A DNA stretch of 64,000 nt from Mya arenaria (taxonomy: Eukaryota > Mollusca > Bivalvia > Myida > Myidae), in assembly GCF_026914265.1 (NCBI RefSeq), contig NC_069129.1:12554269-12618268 (forward strand). Direction: 5' to 3'. The position numbers and the translations under genes are program-made. This document shows positions 23,101-34,900 of the stretch, in pieces. Under the pieces are notes generated by a model. It saw only the letters and a list, made by a program, of their open reading frames with translations. It searched no databases and had not been told where the DNA came from. Each line of letters opens with the position of its first letter. Position 1 is the stretch's first letter.

Positions 23101-26100
23101 TCCTGGTGGCCCAACAAAGCACAGAATTGGTCCCTGAAAAATAATATATTCTTAATAATGTGTTTCAAAAATAAACAAACAAGAAATGCTAACGCTCTTA
23201 TGTTGTTGTTTTTACAGACAGACAAAAGGAATAACTCAACATTTATTTAAACCAGAGTTATAAGTCTTGCTATACATGTGAGTATTTTCTCTGGCAATAG
23301 GTCTTGCTATACATGTGAGTATTTTCTCTGGCAATAGGTCTTGCTATACATGTGAGTATTTTCTCTGGCAATAGGTCTTGCTATACATGTGAGTATTTTC
23401 TCTGGCAATAGGTCTTGCTATACATGTGAGTATTTTCTCTGGCAATAGATGTACACAAATTCATTGGGATATCTTTAAGGGTTTTAGAGGTAAGAGTTTT
23501 TACATAACAACACTGCCAACTAGAACAATACCTGAAGGCCATTACAACACCTCAACTTGTATTCTTTGGAAAACAGACAAGCTTATAAGCATTTATTTGT
23601 GGTTGCAAACCTTGCATTATTTACAATGTGTGAGTTTCCTGATTTGCAAAGAACATGGGTTTCATTGAATTTAAATTAAAGGTCTGGATAAACCTCGACA
23701 GTCTGTACCTATATTCCTGCAATCTCATAAAAATCACATTCACAATCCTTGCTTCATGATGCTACGCTATATTACATAGCGAAATGAAATGATGTTAATG
23801 TCACAAAATGATTTTAATGAGATTGACATTCTTACGACTTATATTTATTTCGTATGTTGTTAAAATATCAGCCTTAAGTCATGACATCTTGATTTTCTTT
23901 TAACACGATCTTACATATATGAGAGAATGTACCTTAAAATATAAAATATCCAATTACTAAAATAATAAGTTTCGAAAATGACTTATGATGCTACAATTAC
24001 AATGTTGGTGACTTTAGGATGCTAAATAATTATACAATTTTCATAACTTTATGATGCTAACCATTTTTATGAATATATGGCTACATATACAATGTTCATC
24101 ACTTTATGATCTACATTTACAATATTCATGGCTTTGTGATGCTGAATATACAATGTTCATGTACCTTAAGGGATTTCTTCAGCTGGCGCACAGCCAAGTA
24201 TTCGAGGACTCGTTTTTTTAGTTTCTCGAGGCCAAAATGGTCTGTATCAAGGTCTCTTCTTGCCTGGTTTAAGTCAAGTGAGTCAGTGCTGCTCTTAGAC
24301 CACGGAAGTTCCACCATAAGTTCCAGATAATTCCTGAAAATAAGTATAGGTTATTGAATTGATATAAAAGTACATGTACTTTCGGGCCTAACCATAAGAC
24401 AGTAACCAAACAAAAACTTTCTGCACTTTTACTTCCTGACCTTATCATGGCCTGTTCAGGCATGTGCTGTGGCATTTTCTTGAGGCGTTTGAGCTCCTTC
24501 ATTGCAGCTTTGTGTGCGTGTTCTGGCATCTCAGCATTCCTACAACAGTGGTAAGTGTCAATCAGGAATCAGGGATCCACCACAAATACACACTACTCGT
24601 ATGGTATCTCAGTGTCTTAAAATCTTCTGTTTCTTTCAAGTTAAGAACATATTTTATTCACATTTATTCAAAGTTTCATAATAGGATTTCTTTATTTCTG
24701 TGAAAACAAATTAAAGATCAAAATTTATACGATCCTGGAAATGGTAGTTAAAAGAATGTTTTTTTATCAAATCGCTATTTTGCTGAGTCTTAAGTGAAAT
24801 AATTTCATATCATAGTTTCCTTAAATTTTTCACTCAAAATCAAATTACTTTTCACTTGCTAACATGCATACTTGATTTTGGTTTCCAGGTCCATAAGCTC
24901 GTCATTTTCTTCATTTTCCTCGTCATCCACATCTGTCTTCATTTTGCCCCGGAATATTCTCCGCATATTGTACGGCCTCCCACCCTCTTTACCCGATATA
25001 CGTATCTCAATAGCCTTGTCTTTCTTTGCCTTTTGCAGCAGCTTCAGACCCTGTAAATATCATTGCCACAATTATCATATGTATATATGTATGGACATGC
25101 TGCAAAAATTCAAAGAATAAATTATTACCGAAAATATCCAAAGTTTTGGAACAAGCTGCAATAAATCAATGATTTAATAATAACCATAATTACGCTATGT
25201 TTAGGGATGAACCATGTAGGAATTATTACAGTAATTAGCTTTAGAACCTCGATCTGCCTCATTAGAAGTGGGAGAGCCTTCTTGAATCTGTCTGTAAGGT
25301 CTACAGCATCGAGGACCTGTATCTTCTCAGTGTTTGATGCCTTTACAAGGGCCGCACAAATATCTGGGAGGTGTTGACTCGGTACACTCTCCAACATACG
25401 CTTAATGTTGCAGAAGAAACGATATTACATGTTTTCACAACATTTTATGAACGATATCAAGGAACAATATTAAATTTTGATACTTTCAATTTTCACTGAT
25501 AAAAATATAGTAGGCACACTAAATACTAGGCATGAAAACACTGCCATTCTTCTATTCTTGAGCCTTTTATGAACACTGTTATTTGATTTCCTACCATAAT
25601 GTTATCAAGGGCAGATAATTTTAAATTAAATATAATTGATACAGTGAATATGTGATGCAAAAGTCCATTGAACCTTACCTTCAGTTTGGACACAACGGGG
25701 ATGGAGATATCAAGCATGTCCACAAGTTTGGCTGCCTGGTCCCTGAAGTTCACTGCCAATAGTCCAAGCTCACTATTTTGGTTCAACTCATCATCTAAAA
25801 CAAGGGTTAACAATTCAAAAAATACCTGAAGAAGTTACGGACCTTGATACAAATGTGTGTATTGTCATAACAAATTTCAAGTTACATGTATGTTTAACTG
25901 TTCTTATGGTATGGCTATTTTTTGCATGACATTGACAATACCAAGGTTTATTCTACTTTCATTCAAGCCGTAAAGGACATCACAATAATAATGCCAAACA
26001 CAGTATTTGTAACTGTTCTCACCTGCATCGGTTAGTTTATCAAGTTGAGTGACTGTCGCTATAGCGTAAGGAGTTTCCTGTAGAAGTTGTTCGAGTTTAA

Positions 26101-28756
26101 ACCGGCACAAACCAGTTACAAGAAGTGTGTATGATGGTTTAGGCCAGTTGGTTCCCGTCACCTGAACCACGACTGCGGCCGTCCCGATCGCGTGGAGAGT
26201 TGATAGTTCATCAGTCTTTAGGCCAAAGAAAAGACAAGGAAAACATTGTTTCACACAATGCTAATTAGCCTTAAGTTTTTATCACAATATGTCAAGTTTG
26301 ATTTATACTATAACATACGCGCCTCTCGAGACTTGGAAAGACAATTATTGTCCATTAAATATCTATGTTGAACAGGGGTCATAACTAAAGAACCACATAA
26401 GCCAAAAAGATATATCCATAATTGCTATAACACTTAAACCAGAACAAGTTCCTTTATTTATAGAATCAATTGAATCCAAATCCATTTGGTTTTTCTCCCC
26501 CCTGCTCACTTCTTTTAATTGGTAAGTAAGGAGTATTTTATTAAGAGAGACCTAATTTATGGTGTCATGTCAAATATTTGTTTAATAAGTTTATCTGCTT
26601 TTTTCCATACCTGTGAGTCTTCCAATGGCTCCCTAGGAATCACTCCGATTATCGTGCTGCTCAATGTGTTCCTGCCCAGGAGATGAGTTTTCACCATGTT
26701 CATGCTGAAATCATTTATATATCAGTACTGTAGTGTTTATACCATGTTTATGAAGTATGGAAATTACTGTATGATGTAGTGTTAGATGTTCAGGCTTTAG
26801 TCACAGCAGTAGAATTCTGACTTAAGAGTATTAGCCTCAATAATGGGCTTTCAGTGATTTTTTTTTATCATTAGGACATGTATATACACATATGTTTCCC
26901 TGTAACAGCACAACTCTCAACTGTAAATCCCTAACCAAAATGTTTTAGTTTTATTATCATTTCAGCTTATTAACTTCAATTTCACAAACAGTAATTATTA
27001 ACTTTCAAACACATATACACATATCTTTAAAACTGATGTAAGAAGAGGTACATGTATAACTAAGGGGCGCACTCTTTTGACAATCACAACTCCCTTAGAA
27101 CAGAATGGCAATTTTAACAATTTTTAGGCCAAAATGGTGCCTTTTGAGGCTATTGTTTTATACTTTTTTTCTATGTTTAATATGGACATAAAAATAAACT
27201 TTCATGATTTAAGGAGGGAAGGGGAGCAAGCAAGGTGCCCCCCCCCCATTTTTGGTGAATCTGAATGTTGTTTATACTGGAAGCCAAAGGGTAAATAAAG
27301 TGTTTGATACCAATTTTGACTCTGAATAGCTTCTGATAATGTAATTATCTGGACCAATGGGCATGTTTAAAACTTTTTTGCTGAATTCACCATTAAATTA
27401 ATGGCAGTGAGTATGAACACACTAGTCTACCAATATTTAAATTTTCATTTAAATTTTATAAAAAAACTTATGGGTGTCTATCAAATGAAGATATGGACCA
27501 GAAGGGGATTTTGAATGGATGATACATATGTTTATTTGATACAGGTTTCGAAGGAAAATATCTTAAATTAACATACAGATTTTATTTGCCTTTGTTCATC
27601 TCACATCATTACTTACCGTAATTCACCTTAGAGTTCGGACACCTTCAAATAATATTTTTTTTTGCTGTCCGAATTCAAAGAAAATTAACATTTTTACATT
27701 TTATCTATGTCCGAAATAAAAATAAAACCCGCCCTTTTTCTTTATGTTTTGCGTTTTACTCTTTATTAATTTATCCGTATTTATCAATAGTTATTTAGTA
27801 CGCCTATAAGTGTAAATCCTTCATCAAGTTAATTAAAATCCCAACACACACGAGTTTACCAATTTACACATGCATTTAAATTAATAAACACCTTTTATCG
27901 GCTGCACATAGCTCACATTTATAACCTCGAGGGATTCGGCCACGAGGATCTCGTGGAAAGCATGGACAATGTTATACATGTGAGATTAATGTTTCTGCAT
28001 GGTGTTTTCGATTGTAAACTCAGTATTGCATTTCCAACTTTAATTCATCACATTAAATAGTTGCCTGTATCATTTAATGACTTTTATTGTTCTATTGATG
28101 GTTTAAATGAGTATAACTGTACCATTATTATGCTTCATACAGTCTATAAATGTGGTACAAACATGACATGTCTTTGTTCATAGTGTCCGAACTCTAAGGT
28201 GAATTACGGTATACAAATTAAGTTCATGTATGTAATTGCCATGTTTGCATTTAATGCACGGGTCAATTGTTACCACAGCCCCCCCCCTCAGTTCGGGAGT
28301 TTACTGAAGATAACGGGGGAAATGGGCCGTGTTTTTACCTTCCAGGCGGCTCCGTTCCAGGCGGCTCCGCAGTGCCAAGTGAATGAGGTGGATTTGTTTT
28401 CGCACCAACAATAGCGGGGAAAGAGCCTTACCTAGGATGTCACCGAGTTCTAGGGGCATTTTGCAGGTATTTTACCAGCAGTTTGTTCCCGCAGGACAAA
28501 GATTTTACCGTGGTTTTAACTGACTGGTGCATAAGAATCGAACCAACAGCATACACCATTAGAACATGTTCTACAAATACAATTATTAATAATAATTAAA
28601 ATGCAACTGACAAACAGTCAAATGCGCATTATCTAAACGAGTGACATACTTCTTCAAATTCCTGACAGGTATTCGCATTGACGACCCTGGCAGCAGAATA
28701 TTGTCAGCCACCTGGAGCAGCGGTAATTTCCTCGGAATCGAAATTGAATTCGACAT
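11158..28756 (-). CDS. LONP2: Peroxisomal Lon protease homolog 2, complete, 19 exons
   Basis: ATP-dependent serine protease of the peroxisome matrix (AAA+ Lon family). Exons, 5' to 3': 28756-28650, 26704-26611, 26215-26023, 25794-25679, 25400-25248, 25050-24872, 24539-24441, 24333-24165, 23133-23042, 22016-21869, 21562-21483, 21189-21077, 20038-19919, 17354-17209, 16316-16197, 14657-14445, 12214-12023, 11801-11691, 11262-11158. All phases join and the total is 2550 nt, 849 residues (human about 852). The start is [14 protein letters not shown]; a TTG further upstream in the same frame is not needed. The Lon N-domain spans residues 1-220. Walker A GPPGVGKT is at 378-385 and Walker B FLLDEVD at 442-448. 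Sensor-1 ATANN and LLDRME lie in exon 12. The protease domain has Ser742 in KDGPSAG and Lys785 in GGIKEK. The protein ends in SKL, a type 1 peroxisomal signal. Donor GAG/GTTCTA of exon 5 and acceptor CAAG of exon 15 are weak. Introns carry many repeats. Confidence 0.96.
12823..14216 (+). mobile_element. Nested repeat element with 180 bp tandem core
   Basis: Begins GAACAAGAGCTGTCACAGAG and ends GACGCC..CGCCGATGCTTGGG, GAGTAGTATAGCTCTCC, TATTCTTCGAATAGTCGAGC. That tail is shared with the elements at 17449 and 18660. The inner part repeats with a period of about 180 bp (around 13758, 13937 and 14117; GCAAAACCTTAA(C/T)CA each time). It sits inside the MITE at 12595-14348. Non-coding. Confidence 0.65.
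12904..12975. repeat. Three consecutive GC-rich hairpins
   Basis: Perfect stems at 12904-12923 (GGGGGCC/GGCCCCC, 6 nt loop), 12931-12947 (CCAGGGC-AAA-GCCCTGG) and 12959-12975 (GGGGGGC-AAA-GCCCCCC) lie within 72 bp of otherwise AT-rich intron sequence. They belong to the left part of the nested element. Confidence 0.8.
15202..16012. mobile_element. pogo/Tc1-mariner-like MITE
   Basis: The ends are CAGTAAAACTG and CAGTTTTACTG, flanked on both sides by TA, the expected Tc1/mariner target duplication. The left interior (TTGTTCGAATAAGCGG) resembles pogo/Tigger-type ends. It is 811 bp long with no transposase frame. It lies in the LONP2 intron between exons 15 and 16. Confidence 0.72.
16570..17160 (+). 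repeat. Dispersed repeat with tandem core and terminal hairpin
   Basis: Core blocks (AGGGCCATAACTCTGTGA and similar) recur about every 150 bp. The right end has CAGACAGACAGACAG followed by a hairpin, GCTCCCC..GGGAGC, at about 17129-17155. A degenerate copy of the same kind of hairpin (TGCCCCCC..GGGGCA) lies near 61120. Lies in a LONP2 intron. Confidence 0.6.
17449..18598 (+). mobile_element. Repeat element with 160-190 bp tandem core, copy 1
   Basis: Head: ACAAGAGCCGTCGTAAGACA then GCGCGCTCGACTA. Core: about four units carrying GGGCCATAA, GTGATGGTCCTGAACAACTG and GTATTAAGTCAATTGAATG. Tail: GGACGCCGACGCCGATGCTG and GAGTAGTATAGCCCACC, ending in TTCTTCGGATAATCGAG. CTCGACTA in the head and TAATCGAG in the tail are subterminal inverted repeats with one mismatch. 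No coding capacity. Inserted in a LONP2 intron. Confidence 0.72.
18660..19630 (+). mobile_element. Repeat element with 160-190 bp tandem core, copy 2
   Basis: Same family and orientation as the element at 17449-18598, only about 60 bp downstream of it. Head: GTGCTGTCATAGGACAGCGC. Core: repeated GGGCCATAATTTGTAT and GAACAACTGTG. Tail: GGCGAGTAGTATAGTCCTCC. More diverged and probably older. Confidence 0.68.
20150..21158 (-). repeat. 92 bp tandem array derived from LONP2 exon 12
   Basis: About 11 head-to-tail copies. On the minus strand each unit starts GTGATGTTTATAGCCACTGC, encodes 27 residues running from [20 protein letters not shown] to IIQVP, and ends CCAG/GTATGTACAG, which is the exon's own donor and the first bases of the intron. 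The rightmost copy (21158-21067) is the functional part of exon 12. The others fill the start of the following intron. Copies next to the gene are nearly identical, and the two most distal (20150-20330) are decayed. Unit length is not a multiple of three, and reading through the donor meets TGA within four codons. Confidence 0.9.
22525..22700. repeat. Possible short inverted-repeat element
   Basis: GAGATTTCCTTGGTTTG near 22537 is matched in reverse complement by CAAACCAATAAGGAAATTGC near 22668, enclosing a locally GC-rich 130 bp segment. The arms are imperfect, so this is tentative. Confidence 0.4.
23264..23448. repeat. 37 bp minisatellite, five copies
   Basis: Exactly five copies of a 37 bp unit beginning GTCTTGCTATACATGTGAGT, with no sequence differences that I can see. 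Located in the LONP2 intron between exons 8 and 9. The lack of divergence suggests recent expansion. Confidence 0.92.
23960..24160. repeat. Degenerate tandem repeat beside LONP2 exon 8
   Basis: Blocks of the type TACAATGTTCAT..CTTTATGATGCTA recur four to five times with irregular 35-50 bp spacing and stop at the exon 8 donor (24164). Confidence 0.5.
27616..28209. mobile_element. Tc1/mariner-type MITE in LONP2 intron 1
   Basis: Terminal inverted repeats of 27 bp match perfectly (left end CCGTAATTCACCTTAGAGTT, right end its complement) and are flanked by TA on both sides. It is 594 bp long and has no transposase. The perfect arms indicate a young insertion. Confidence 0.85.
28252..28535. mobile_element. 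MITE, TGCACCAGTCAATTG family (LONP2 intron 1)
   Basis: Left end AATGCACGGGTCAATTGTTA, right end TTTTAACTGACTGGTGCATA. The interior is unusually GC-rich (poly-C run, GGGG blocks). The same family occurs at 34259-34484. Confidence 0.7.
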
Positions 28757-28993
28757 TTCAATGATTTCTGTGAGTTTGTTATTGTTTGTCAAAAAATAGG
28801 ACGCTATTGTGCGATGACAACAAAGTCATCCGAATGTAAAGAGTAAATTTTGCACCGAACCTAAAGGCAACATACTACTTTAAAATAACACATTTTTTAC
28901 CGAACATGTAAGTTGTTTGTAACCTGGGTGCAGTGCTCTTGTGTTAGTGCGGTGTGTATTTTCTTCTCATTAGCAGACAGTTTTGTTAAAAAA
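28757..28993. promoter_or_regulatory. Shared upstream region of LONP2 and NAPG (probable bidirectional promoter)
   Basis: Only 237 bp separate the LONP2 ATG (minus) and the NAPG ATG (plus). No TATA box is placed convincingly for either. A short palindrome, GATGAC-AACAAA-GTCATC, lies near 28815-28832 and could bind a dimeric factor. Both 5' untranslated regions must also fit here unless there are upstream non-coding exons. Confidence 0.6.
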
Positions 28994-31900
28994 ATGTCAA
29001 CAAATAAGAGAGCAGAGGCTCTGGCCCATGTAGAAAAAGCAGAAAAATGGTAATGCTTATGGTTTTGATTACTCATACAATGCTCTGTCATTGATAACAC
29101 TCCTAAAAAAAATCCTAAACAAAATAAATCATCAATGGGCGTTTTGTAAACAACTGTTTCACCAAGCTACATCATCAGGTTTTGACTAATGATATAAAAT
29201 AATGGTTGGAATTTATTTGCTTCATCAGCGTAGATGTACAGTGCGTATTACAATTTAAATTCATTTAATTTTGTGAACCGTCTTGTTAAAGTGTTATAAC
29301 AGAGTGGCTTGAATTTAGGAAATAAAATGATATTGACAATAAATGTGTTGTTATGATCATCATTCCATCCAGAAATAAATCATTAATTTGGGAATTTAAA
29401 AATGTGCACTTATTTGTACCGTATGGTATTTATGTGTATGTTTATTGTCCAAGGTCAATGTTGCAAAGTCGAAGGCCAATGTCTATGGCCAATGTCAAAC
29501 TTGTATGGGTGAAAGGAAAACATTAATCTCAATAACTCTGACTGTTGGTGCCGTAACTATTACGTAGCTATCGTGCTGATAATTTATAATGCTGTTTAAT
29601 TTTGCCGAACTGAAGTTACTGAACATTGTCCTTGCCAAACATGGTACAAGACATGTAATGATAATGACTTGCTGTAATCATTGAATTCTTTTAGGAATTC
29701 TTTGGGAATTTATTCAATTAACTTTGTATCTAATATTTATTCTGTATCTGTTTAATTTCATATTAAGAAATTCTTAGATAGGATCAACTTTATATCCAGT
29801 CTAACTCTTGGGTCATGTGATAAATGACATATGAATCATGATATATATGTTATGTAGAAACTCAAACAAATTCTAGTATTAGTAACATAATGCATAGATT
29901 GTAATGCAATAAAAGCTTTAAATTCTGATTGATCAAATACTCACTGGTTCAATTTCATTAAACATGTTTCCCATTCTGCATTTGCTGGGTTAAACTACAG
30001 CAAACATGTATATATCAGTGTGATAAATTTATAAACAAGAGCTACGTTTATTTATATTAAAAATTTTCAATACATAAAGTAACCATTGATATTTTCCCCC
30101 AAATAACTCTGTATGAGCCAGCAGAGTTGTTCTTTGTTTCAGTTTGAAAACCTCGTTTTTGAAATGGAATCAAGATTTAGATGGTGCAGCCTCAGAATAC
30201 ATTAAAGCAGGTAATATGTGTTCTTCATTGTATTGTGTAATGATTTTGATCAGCTCGCTATTTGATGGGACATATTTTGAATAACCAATGAATGTGACAG
30301 TCCTAGGTGGAGGCCATTTGCAAAGCCAAAGGTGGACGCTTTTTAACTTTTAAAAGCACTTTCCATTGGTCGAAACTAGCACAAGCCCACACGCCCTGCA
30401 CGGTTGAAATTCTTTTAGGGTTTGTTTAATTCTGTTAATTGATGCCAAGAAGAAGTGAAAGAAATATGCCTTGTTTTAAACTTTATTTAAAAGCCTAATG
30501 TCAATGACTGCACTTATAATCAAATCTTGAAAGAATTTGGTTGGAATGTATTTGAGTAATATATCTATAATGAGTTCAATAACCAGTAAGCTTTTTCTAA
30601 ATCATGGGCAATCACTGTTATTGGTAAATTTCTAGTTCCATTTATTGCAGGATACTTGTTCATTGATGGCCAATTCTTCTAGATGAATAGAGTCAATAGG
30701 AATTGAAGAGACATTGTAACCGTACATTTGATATAGGTCTTGAGGGGCAATTTTGCCCTGTAGTACAATTTTACAATTTACTATGATTAATTTAGTCAAG
30801 TTTTTTTACAGAGCTGCTATTTTATTTTTCATCTTTCAGCAACATGTTACAAGAATGCTCGAGCATTACCAGAAGCTAGGGATATGTATGTGAAGGCCGC
30901 AGAAATACAACATAAAATGAAGTCGTATCCTTTGTGTAAAACATTTTCCCCCAAAACATTAAACATTTAAGTGGTTGATAATGGTTTATACAGCTTTATA
31001 GCAATACATTTTATGGCTTCTTAAGGAATACAAACGAAGAACATAGTTACCTGTATTGACAGTATGCAAAAGTGTAGCAAGGCCCATAACTCTGGCCTTA
31101 ATGTGTGTTGAGTTATGGCCCTTGACCAACTGAGGAATATGAATGAGCCTATGCATCCTGTTGTCATTTCCTGTGCTTCAGTTTTCAATTTGATTTCTGT
31201 AAAACTTGAGCATGAACAAAATGTGTCAGTATTTACATGAATGCTGATGAGAACAGTTACGGTAACCATGATTTGATAAATGACAACACTCATTCAAAAA
31301 CAAATCTATATGTAAGGTTAAATTAAGCATATATATTTTCCAGTGAATTTTTTTTTATATTTACTTTTCTTTAACAATGTCCAGACCATTTAACGCAGCA
31401 AAGTAAGTATTTCTTAGCCAGACCTTTCTTACATAGATAAATATAAAAAAAATCTTAGCTTGTACTGAAATATATTGACATGCTGAAACTATAGAAAAAA
31501 ACATAATGAATGTTGATGATTTTTGGTTTCACTCTTGTAACGCCTGCCGTGGATGATTTTAGGGCATTTGAGCAGGCGGGGCTTATCAGTAAGGAAAACA
31601 AGGAGCTGGATTTGGCAGTGCAGTTTATGGAGCGGGCATCACTCATGTTCCAGGAGAACGGTACTCCAGACACCGCTGCACTCTGTCTCGAAAAGGCTGC
31701 GAAGTTTGTTGTTTGTCTTATTGGCTTGTTTGTTTCTATTAGAAACAGTTGAAGTATTGGCATAGCTTTTATGTCTTGGGCGGTTGCAGCATCATAATTG
31801 CATAAAAATATAAATCTTGGACTTAATTCAAAAGCATTTCAATATGTTCACATTCACAATGCAGATTATAACTATCTATCATGTGTTTTCGGTACGGATA

Positions 31901-34900
31901 GAAAAATCCGACCCGAGGGCATGTACGTAAGCCGGTAAGGAGGCTCGCCAAGTTACCAGCCACGCAGCGTGCCAGAGGATTTTTCGTTCTGGACTGGAAA
32001 ACATGATATTTTTTTTTCTTGCATATCTTAAATTATCAATTTGTGGAAAACATGACGTAGAAATTGAACTTTTGTACACTACACCGAAAAGCGTGTGCGA
32101 CGTTGTTTATTGACGTCATAAAGCGTAATAATTTCAAATAACTAAATATCGCGTATTTTACGATTTTTTATTTTCAGTTTTAGTTTAAAGTTTTGCATAC
32201 ATATATATTTGATTGCGAATTATTGAAATGGCATACTATTATTTTCATAAACCATGCAATAAAAGAAATAAGAAATGGTGCGTTGTTGTGCGTGACTTAT
32301 CTTACATGGGGGGTGTAAGATTTGGTAAAAAATCACCCCAATGAGTTTTGTTGGAAATTTTAACATCAAAATGAATTTAGTTTGTCATCATTGGAGCCAT
32401 TTCATGAATAATCCTAGCTTACAGTAGGAGAGATTTTCACCAGTGCGGTAACTAAAGTCTACCAAATTGCTTCTAGGAGTCATGATGAAATTGCCCCTTG
32501 ACTGGTACATTTCTCTACATTAATTCTCTCTGTTGTAGAATGGTGGAATCAAACTCGCCTGCCAGAGCCATTGAGTTGTACAAGCGAGCATCAGACGTCG
32601 CTGACGTAAGTTGCTTTTCAGATTAAGTTTACACAATAGATTTTTTAATAGCATTTGATGATATCACTTACAGGATCAAGTGGGGAACCTTTATGATGAA
32701 ACATATTTGTGCAGTAAGCCCAGTCACCCTGGTTAAAATATTTGTTGAATTATGTTTACATGTATGTATGAGAGCTGCACTCTCACAGATTGATTGTTTT
32801 GACAAGCTTTTTATTCTTTTCCTTTGAATGAGCCAATTTTTGCAATAATGTCTGGAAACCAGTGATATAACACAACTGACAAAAGATCATATTGTAGTTA
32901 ATCATATTTACGTTCGAAAACTGATGTTTCATAGCTAAAACTGTAACTAACTCTTTAAGGAAAAAGACATTTTCGGCAGTTTACGAATCAATTGAGATCA
33001 GTTCTATAGTGAGGTATCTAATATGCATGAAATAAAAGCATTGATGCCAAAATCGGCCGGTACTGAGACAAATTTCATAATCTGGGAGAGTGCAGCTTTA
33101 AGGTATCTGATGAGAATGTTTGTTGCCTGGTGACACCATATTATTTTGGTATCATTTAAAGGGCGTTATATTTAGAGAAAGTATATATGAACAATGTACC
33201 CCCCAAAAAATATTACAAACATGCTTTTCTTGCCATGAAAGATTTGAAGAAAATACCATTTCACTTAGGATTTCTGTTAAGATATAGAAACAAAAAAATA
33301 AAAACTGTGTTATTTTATCAATAATGTAATTTCTTTCATTAATGTTGCATATTAGTCATCAGCAAGCAATACTCTTTCAGTTTATACCAACATTATATTG
33401 GGTCACTAGACATCCAAGATAATCACCAATGAAACAATCAATACATCAGCTCTTTTGTACATAAGATATCTTAATTGACAAGGACTGATTGTGTAACCAT
33501 TATTGTTGCTTGCTTCATTTTTGTGATGGTTTTATTGTTGCTAATGTTTGCAATATCATATATTGTGAATTTTAAACTTTGCTACATAATTACAATATAC
33601 AAACATTCTCATGTTCGGTATATAAAAGTGATTCATATGATTGCAACAAGCAGAAATGGGTTTTGACAACATAGTTTCTTGATACTGAAAAGTACATGTA
33701 TATTTACTGAGATGGCAACGAGTATTATAATTGGTACTTGAGTACTTGGACAATCTTCCAATCGAGTACTCGGGTACTCGATTACTCGGATAGTTTGAAT
33801 TTGTTTTCGGGAAAGACAAGTTCGTGTACACATGTACCATTCATGTATAGTGTGCGTTGGTCATAATATTGGCATATTTCATCTTTAAATAGGACTGTCA
33901 TTATGTACCTTACCAGAAAAATCAATAAAAGAAAAATGTTGTTTCATGCTTTTAATTTTTCCTTTTCATTTCATTTTGTACATACACATGTACTGCAATA
34001 TAAATGGAAAGAAATACTTGAATCATATTCAAGCATCTAAATGATCGTGATTAGAATGAACAAAAATATTTATAAATTTATTGAGTTGTTTACTCTACGA
34101 AATAATATTTAAATATTTTTCACATTTTCATACTGAAATATTGTTATTTTAACTCATTAATTTGCATAATTCCTGAATTAAGATATCCACCAATCAATTG
34201 TAATAATCGTTGCAAAAAGTACGCCCAATCATTAATCATTGCTCTTAACGGTCATTACTAATGCACAAGTCAATTGTAACCATGGCCCCCCAAGGTCCGG
34301 GGGTAAACTTTCTTACTGCCTTACTTAGGGTCCCTGGGGTGCAGGGGCATTTGGCGGGGATTTAACCATCAGTTCGTCCCCGCAGTGGGGGGTTTTTACC
34401 CAGGCTTGGCTTGACCGAAAGTCAAAGTCCTCGCTATTCCCCGGACCTGGAGGGGCCTTGGTTACAATTGACTGGTGCATAATTCGCGTATCAACATCCA
34501 TTGTTTGGTGAAAACTCTCTAAATGGTAAACCATACAATTGTGTAGGAGATGTACCGCTATCAAAACTTCGCTAATTGACATCAGTGATGTTTTTAAATA
34601 AGGGCCCTTTGTTGACAGTTTGCATCTCTCACAACAACTGTCAATTAATTTATTAGGGTCAATTGTGAACAAAGCGGGGATAAGAGGGACCATAAATTGT
34701 CGTCTTGGAACCGCGCCAGATCTGATCTGTAAATCGTGTATTTGGTGAATTTTATATTATTTTTTTCGAGAACTCAAGTAGTGATTTGATACTCGGGTAC
34801 TCGGTTGATTGATCGAGTACTCGAGTACTCAGGTACTCGTTGCCATCCCTAATAATTACCGGTTATAATTTTTTCTGCTGGTGTTTAGATAGAGGACCGA

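Noticed and set aside
28757-28792. Upstream in-frame start for LONP2
   Set aside because: The upstream codon is TTG, not ATG. The ATG at 28756 gives a length and N-terminus matching the family.
34325-34693. 122-residue minus-strand open frame in the NAPG intron
   Set aside because: Spans the GC-rich nested MITE and flanking repeat; no recognisable domain.
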